From: Fragum whitleyi
Taxonomy: Eukaryota; Mollusca; Bivalvia; Cardiida; Cardiidae
Assembly: GCA_948146395.1 (NCBI GenBank)
Contig: OX411559.1
Span: forward strand, 31,402,708-31,466,707
Length of the DNA: 64,000 nucleotides
Reading direction: 5' to 3'
This document shows positions 59,537 through 64,000 of the stretch, piece after piece. Position 1 is the stretch's first letter; every line of letters begins with the position of its first letter. The translations under genes and the position numbers were made by a program. Below the pieces are notes generated by a model. That model was given only the letters and a program-made list of their open reading frames with translations, was not told where the DNA came from and searched no databases.

Positions 59537-60490
59537 GTAAGTTGTTTTACCTTCAATAAATCCCTTTTCAACGAATCTTTGATTCGATTTTTTTTGAAAA
59601 AAAAAGTATAGCCGCAAAGGTGAATCTTGAAATTTGTCAAATAATTTGTAAAAATTGTCATCCATAGATGAAGTTTGAATCTCTTTAAAAGCTAGCAATA
59701 GATCATTAAGTAGTCGCTGTCGTTGGATTGGAATTATTCTGGTTCTTTCAAGTCGTAAGTACATTCTTCACCTGTAATATTTTCGCCCTGAAGCGATTAT
59801 GACGTCTAAAACGGAATTTTGTAGTGGAATTGAATTGTTTGCTTTTATTTGTAGTACTACTTTAAAAGTAAGAGTATTCCAATGTAATATTTATATTAAT
59901 GTATATAAACTGCTAAATGTGTATATATTATGTCTCTTATATATTATTCCAGTCTGAGATTATATTATTTTCTAGATGTTTGGTTTTCTGATTATAGTAA
60001 AAAGAAACTGTTTCCGACTACTCACTAGAAAGAAATTCAAGTCCAAACCATTCAATATATCGCGTATTGAAGTCTCCGATAAGATAAACAGCGCCATTTT
60101 TTAAAGAGTTTACATCTATTATTATCAATATGAAATAAGTTAACGTCGTAAATTTTACTAAAACCAAAGCTATGGTTCACTCGCTACAAATATTTTAATA
60201 CACAATGGTACACGTACCTCACTACGGAACTGCTTTGCGACGTCGCCTACTTTATATCAATTGTTCCTTCAATGTAATGGTCCCATGAGTTAAAACATAT
60301 CATTGGAAAGATTTCCATATGCCGGAAAATATCTTTTGACTGTCATTTTTGATGAATCCTTAAAGCTGTTCATACATCAAAGTCAATTCCGGAAACTTTA
60401 AGGTCTTGAAAAACACCCATATGCTCGGATCGGTTAGAATTCAGCTATCCGCTCCGGCGTTTGGCATCAACACAATAACATCCTTTATTG
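59537..60490. other. Possible first intron, no exon identified
   Basis: AT-rich; several pyrimidine-AG sites but none leads to a long frame in phase 1. A minus-strand frame of 88 codons (59498-59764) overlaps and has no domain. Confidence 0.25.
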
Positions 60491-60493
60491 ATT

Positions 60494-60570
60494 TTTCATT
60501 CAAAACTCGCTCCACACAGTTTCAATCAGTTTCATTATGAAAACAAGCGCATGTCGTATTGCGATGCAAT
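60494..60570 (-). mobile_element. TA-MITE left-end fragment before the pearl-like element
   Basis: TTCATTCAAAACTCGCTCCA with CACAGTTTCAATCAG is the antisense left half. It resumes after the pearl-like element at 62341. Confidence 0.5.
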
Positions 60571-62250
60571 ACAGGAGTCCCCCACCGGATAACAAAAACT
60601 CTTCTCTTATAATATATCTCTTACTTACATGATCTATAACTGTAAAAGTTTAAAGTTGCTAGCACTTATAGTTTAGGAGATATGATCCGGACAAGAATGT
60701 AAGACTAAAACCAACAAAGGGCAATAACTCAAAAAGTGAATATGGCAGAGTAACAGTTCTTGTACATGACACTTGTCCTCGATGGGATCTATCAGTGTAC
60801 AAAGTTTGAAGTTACTAGCACTTATAGTTTAGGAGATATGATCCGGACAAGAATGTAAGACTAAAACCAACAAAGGGCAATAACTCAAAAAGTGAATATG
60901 GCAGAGTAACAGTTCTTGTAGATGACACTTGTCCTCGATGGGATCTATCAGTGTACAAAGTTTGAAGTTACTAGCACTTATGGTTTAGGAGATATGATCC
61001 GGACAAGAATGTAAGGGTAAAAACAACAAAGGGCAATAACTCAAAAAGTGGGCGTGGCAGAGTAACGGTTCTTGAACATGACACTTTTCCTCAATGAGAT
61101 ACTTAAGTGTACAAAGTTTGAAGTTGCTAGCACTTATAGTTTAGGAGATATGATCCGGATAAGAATGTAAGGGTAAGAAAACAAAGGGCAATAACTCAAA
61201 AAGTGGGAATGGCAGAGTTATGGATCTTGAACATGACACTTTGCCTCAGTGAGATCTATAAGTGAACAAAGTTTGAAGTTGCCAGCACACATAGTTTAGG
61301 AGATATGTTCCGGACAAGAATGTAAGGGAAAAAACAACATAGGACAAAAACTCAAAAAGTGGGCGTGGCAGAGTAACGGCTCTTAATTATGTCACTTCTC
61401 CTCAAAGAGAACTATAAGTGTACAAAGTTTGAAGTTGCTAGCACTTATATTTTGGAGATATGTTCCGGACAAGAATGTAAGGGTAAGAAAACAAAGGGCA
61501 ATACCTCAAAAAGTGGGCGTGGCAGAGTTATGGATCTTGAACATGACACTTTACCTCAGTGAGATCTATAAGTGTACAAAGTTTGAAGTTGCTAGCACAC
61601 ATAGTTTAGGAGATATGTTCCGGACAAGAATGTAAGGGTAAAAACAACAAAGGGCAATAACTCAAAAAGTGGGCGTGGCAGAGTAACGGTTCTTGAACAT
61701 GACACTTCTCCTCAATGAGATCTATAAGTGTACAAAGTTTGAAGTTGCTAGCACTTATATTTTGGAGATATGTTCCGGACAAGAAAGTAAGGGTAAAAAC
61801 AACAAAGGGCAATAACTCAAAAAGTGGGCGTGGCAGAGTAACGGTTCTTAAACATGGCGCTTCTCCTCAATGAGATCTATAAGTGTACAAAGTTTGAAGT
61901 TGCTAGCACACATAGTTTAGGAGATATGTTCCGGACAAGAATGTAAGGGTAAAAACAACAAAGGGCAATAACTCAAAAAGAGGGCGTGGCAGAGTAACGG
62001 GTCTTAAACATGACGCTTCTCCTCAACGAGATCTATAAGTGTACAAAGTTTGAAGTTGCTAGCACACATTGTTTTGGAGATATGTTCCGGACAAGAATGT
62101 TAGGGTAAAAACAACAAAGGGCAATAACTCAGAAAGTGGGCGTGGCAGAGTAACGGTTCTTAAACATGACACTTCTCCTCAATGAGATCTATAAGTGTAC
62201 AAAGTTGCTAGCACATATGGTTTAGAAGATATAGCCCGGACAAAAGCGTG

Positions 62251-62291
62251 ACGGACAGACGGACTGACAGACGGACGGACGGACGGACGGA
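62251..62291 (+). repeat. ACGG-rich microsatellite of the pearl-like element
   Basis: Imperfect then perfect ACGG units (with ACAG and ACTG variants) directly after the last tandem unit. Confidence 0.9.
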
Positions 62292-62306
62292 ATCGAGCAA
62301 ACCTAT

Positions 62307-62336
62307 AGTCCCCCAACCGGTTACCGGTGGGGGACT
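62307..62336. other. Terminal hairpin of the pearl-like element
   Basis: AGTCCCCCAACCGGT pairs with ACCGGTGGGGGACT with one mismatch and almost no loop. The right arm doubles as the right terminal repeat. Confidence 0.75.
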
Positions 62337-62340
62337 AATA

Positions 62341-62385
62341 ATTCAACAGTCATTCATCGCGAAAATAACGATGTTACTAGCTTTA
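62341..62385 (-). mobile_element. TA-MITE terminal fragment after the pearl-like element
   Basis: ATTCAACAGTCATTCATCGC and AAATAACGATGTTACTAG resemble the antisense terminal block CATTCATCTTGTC plus CACGATGTTGTTAACTG. With 60494-60570 it makes one MITE split by the pearl-like element. Confidence 0.45.
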
Positions 62386-62489
62386 TGTGAACGACTTGTA
62401 TGTGAAGCACGAGGGTGTTAAAGAGTTTTGAGGGTTTCTGGACAACTATCCAGTGGCTATTGTATACCACCATACCAAACAGATGCGGG

Positions 62490-62790
62490 TGTGTATTTCC
62501 GTTTATTTATCGTAGGTAGCGTAGCACATGTCCATATGTGCGACGCCCCCAAGAAGACGGTTAGTTGCTAAGGGGGATAGTGCAAGGATACATAAAGAAA
62601 CTACTGCCGAGATCCACCATGGTTCTTTAACGTCCTCAGCGTAAACTTCAGTCTCAGTGATCTCGGTTTTACGTCTCATCCAAAAGACAATTAGTTTTTT
62701 AGTGTGACAGTCCAGAAATCGAACTCACGCGGTCGAACTTGAAAGGTTTTGAAGCCCGATGCTGAGTTCCCTGAGCTAATCGGGCTGGCA
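62490..62790 (-). mobile_element. SINE B copy with tRNA-like head
   Basis: Read in reverse: TGCCAGCCCGATTAGCTCAG (head, A-box region), GAGTTCGATTTCTGG (B-box-like), and a body ending AAATACACACCC. It matches 25528-25834 over its length. Confidence 0.7.
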
Positions 62791-63070
62791 ATATAAACGC
62801 TTGCAAAAAACTGTGACCTATGGATACGGGTTAAAACATACTTTAAAATTGTACATGTATCCATGTACAATAAGGGACTTAAAACTGCAATAAATAAATA
62901 TCATTTTCTACTATAATGGAAAAATTCAGAATAGAACTTTAGATTAAAATTTGAATATATCCAATATCTGACTACTTTTATTAAAAAACAAATCAAGTTT
63001 ATTTATTGAGGAAAACCGTCGCGAGGTGCGTTATTGCTGTTTCAACGTCAAGAGCGTTGAATAACGTGAA
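62791..63070. other. Spacer, nothing recognised
   Basis: AT-rich, no repeats seen. Confidence 0.3.
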
Positions 63071-63147
63071 ATGATTCGATCTGCCCTGTGTACAGGATCA
63101 CCAAACTGTGCAAACAGTTTACCAATTATACCCCCCTTTGCACGCAG

Positions 63148-63255
63148 GTGTACGTTCGGGACAAAATTCTCGACACCTTTGAATACAATGCTGCTACCAA
63201 AATTTGGAAGACTAAAGAATACTTAAACACCACACATCAAAACCCTTTTCGTAAG
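63148..63255 (+). other. Possible 108 nt exon
   Basis: A pyrimidine-rich stretch ending GCACGCAG/G precedes, and AAG/GTAATA follows. Between them are exactly 36 codons (VYVRDKILDT...QNPFRK) in an open frame that also extends beyond both sites (63070-63303). No domain was recognised. The phase (0) does not match the phase 1 donor at 59536, so a direct join is unlikely. Confidence 0.17.
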
Positions 63256-63318
63256 GTAATAAAAACAAAAACCTTTCATTCATTAAATGATTGCCTCCTA
63301 TAATAAGTTTTTAAGCCA

Positions 63319-63322
<4 letters not shown>

Positions 63323-63349
<27 letters not shown>
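63323..63349 (+). repeat. A27 run
   Basis: Homopolymer followed by CAAACAAACAAA. It could be a retroposed poly-A tail for the preceding sequence, but no polyadenylation signal or target duplication was seen. Confidence 0.8.
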
Positions 63350-64000
63350 CAAACAAACAAAGATATGCTCTTATATAGTTGTATTATATATGTATCTACA
63401 AACACAAGATGGTGGAGGCTTAACATTAATATGACTCTACATTTTTTACGAGAACTATAGCTTATGTTATTCTGCATTTATGGACAATTTCGAAGACAGA
63501 ATGTTGAATTTCAATTTCAAATGTTAAATCTTAAATTGGATTGAATTTACTAAGCTTCTACTTATGTGTCAAGGAAAGATGACTGATTGTTATTTTGATA
63601 TGTATAGTCCGTTTGACATTTTGCCGAAAATCTCAGAATCGAATAAATGAAGCGTAATTTTTCTTGTCATATCATATTTTCCATCTAATACCATGAAGAA
63701 TTTTGTTTTTCAGATTTTTTTAAGGTGCAATAATGATTTTTCCCGCCGTCTACATGTTAACTTTCTGCTTTTCATACCTACTCGTGTCTGTACTAAGCGG
63801 AACAGCGGATTTTCTATCCAAAATTGCTCTAATTTGCATAGGGACCGAGTCAAAAGTGTATGAATTTAGGCAAATCGTTTTAGTGTAAAATCGAGTATTT
63901 TTGTTAAAATTAATTTTGTAGATTTTTTTTAATTCCTTAGGATATCAAGTCTTAGTGTATTCTGTAATTGTTAAAAAACTGTTTGACCAGATAATTGATA
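63350..64000. other. End of window, nothing recognised
   Basis: AT-rich, with no repeats or frames of note. Confidence 0.35.

Larger units (their letters stand above)
60576..62336 (+). mobile_element. Pearl-like element with 155 bp tandem repeats
   Basis: AGTCCCCCACCGG at left and CCGGTGGGGGACT at right are perfect inverted ends. Between them lie about ten units of roughly 155 bp; GTACAAAGTTTGAAGTTGCT recurs near 60795, 60952, 61109, 61265, 61421, 61576, 61731, 61885, 62040 and 62197. An ACGG microsatellite (62251-62291) and a terminal hairpin (62307-62336) follow. This order of flank, tandem core, ACGG microsatellite and terminal stem is that of bivalve pearl elements, considered relatives of Helentron-type elements. 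No Rep/helicase frame is present, so it is non-autonomous. Confidence 0.78.

Noticed and set aside
59498..59764. 88-codon frame on the minus strand as an internal exon
   Set aside because: An in-frame TGA lies directly after the only nearby acceptor-like AG, and no domain was recognised. It overlaps the better candidate on the plus strand.
60630..62250. CRISPR-like or other regularly spaced repeat array
   Set aside because: The whole unit of about 155 bp is repeated without unique spacers, and it lies inside a bounded mobile element in animal DNA.

Overview
The window looks like AT-rich, gene-poor nuclear DNA of an animal, most likely a bivalve or related mollusc. The grounds are tRNA-headed SINEs ending in AATC repeats, elements with a tandem-repeat core beside an ACGG microsatellite (the layout described for bivalve 'pearl' elements), dense families of short inverted-repeat elements, a long satellite array, and no open reading frame longer than about 130 codons. 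No rRNA, functional tRNA, prokaryotic operon or CRISPR array was found. Species cannot be fixed from sequence alone, and all homologies were judged by eye. Layout: 1-2079 holds a long foldback element with TTAA ends, into which a second copy of the same family has inserted. About 2.4-10.2 kb (copy A) and 13.0-21.8 kb (copy B) are two colinear, diverged copies of one segment offset by about 11.4 kb. Insertions present in only one copy (Harbinger-like, pogo/Tigger-like, SINE, TA-flanked MITE, pearl-like) give empty sites for each other. From 22 to 43.5 kb the DNA is a mosaic of one abundant TA-flanked MITE family (called TA-MITE here; about 25 full or partial copies in the window, about 300-450 bp, ends CAGTTAAC.../...GTTAACTG, central palindrome), three SINE families (A, B, C), several TTAA-flanked elements and fragments of other repeats. 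From 44.0 to 56.55 kb lies a head-to-tail satellite array with a unit near 210 bp and a recurring box ACTGAAACGCTTTGGGGTT. It is interrupted by a SINE, a 1.4 kb TTAA element, a 99 bp foldback and a roughly 510 bp unknown insert. It is followed by a (CT)n(TA)n microsatellite. From 56.8 to 60.5 kb the sequence looks mostly single-copy and holds the best gene candidate: a TATAAAA box, a short leader, an ATG opening a signal-peptide-like sequence, and a consensus GTAAGT donor in phase 1. From 60.6 to 62.3 kb lies a pearl-like element with ten or so copies of a roughly 155 bp repeat. It is followed by a SINE and an unclassified stretch with a possible exon and an A27 run. The features do not form a pathway. 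What the window shows is a layered record of transposition, in which nested insertions, target duplications and empty sites allow the order of several events to be read.
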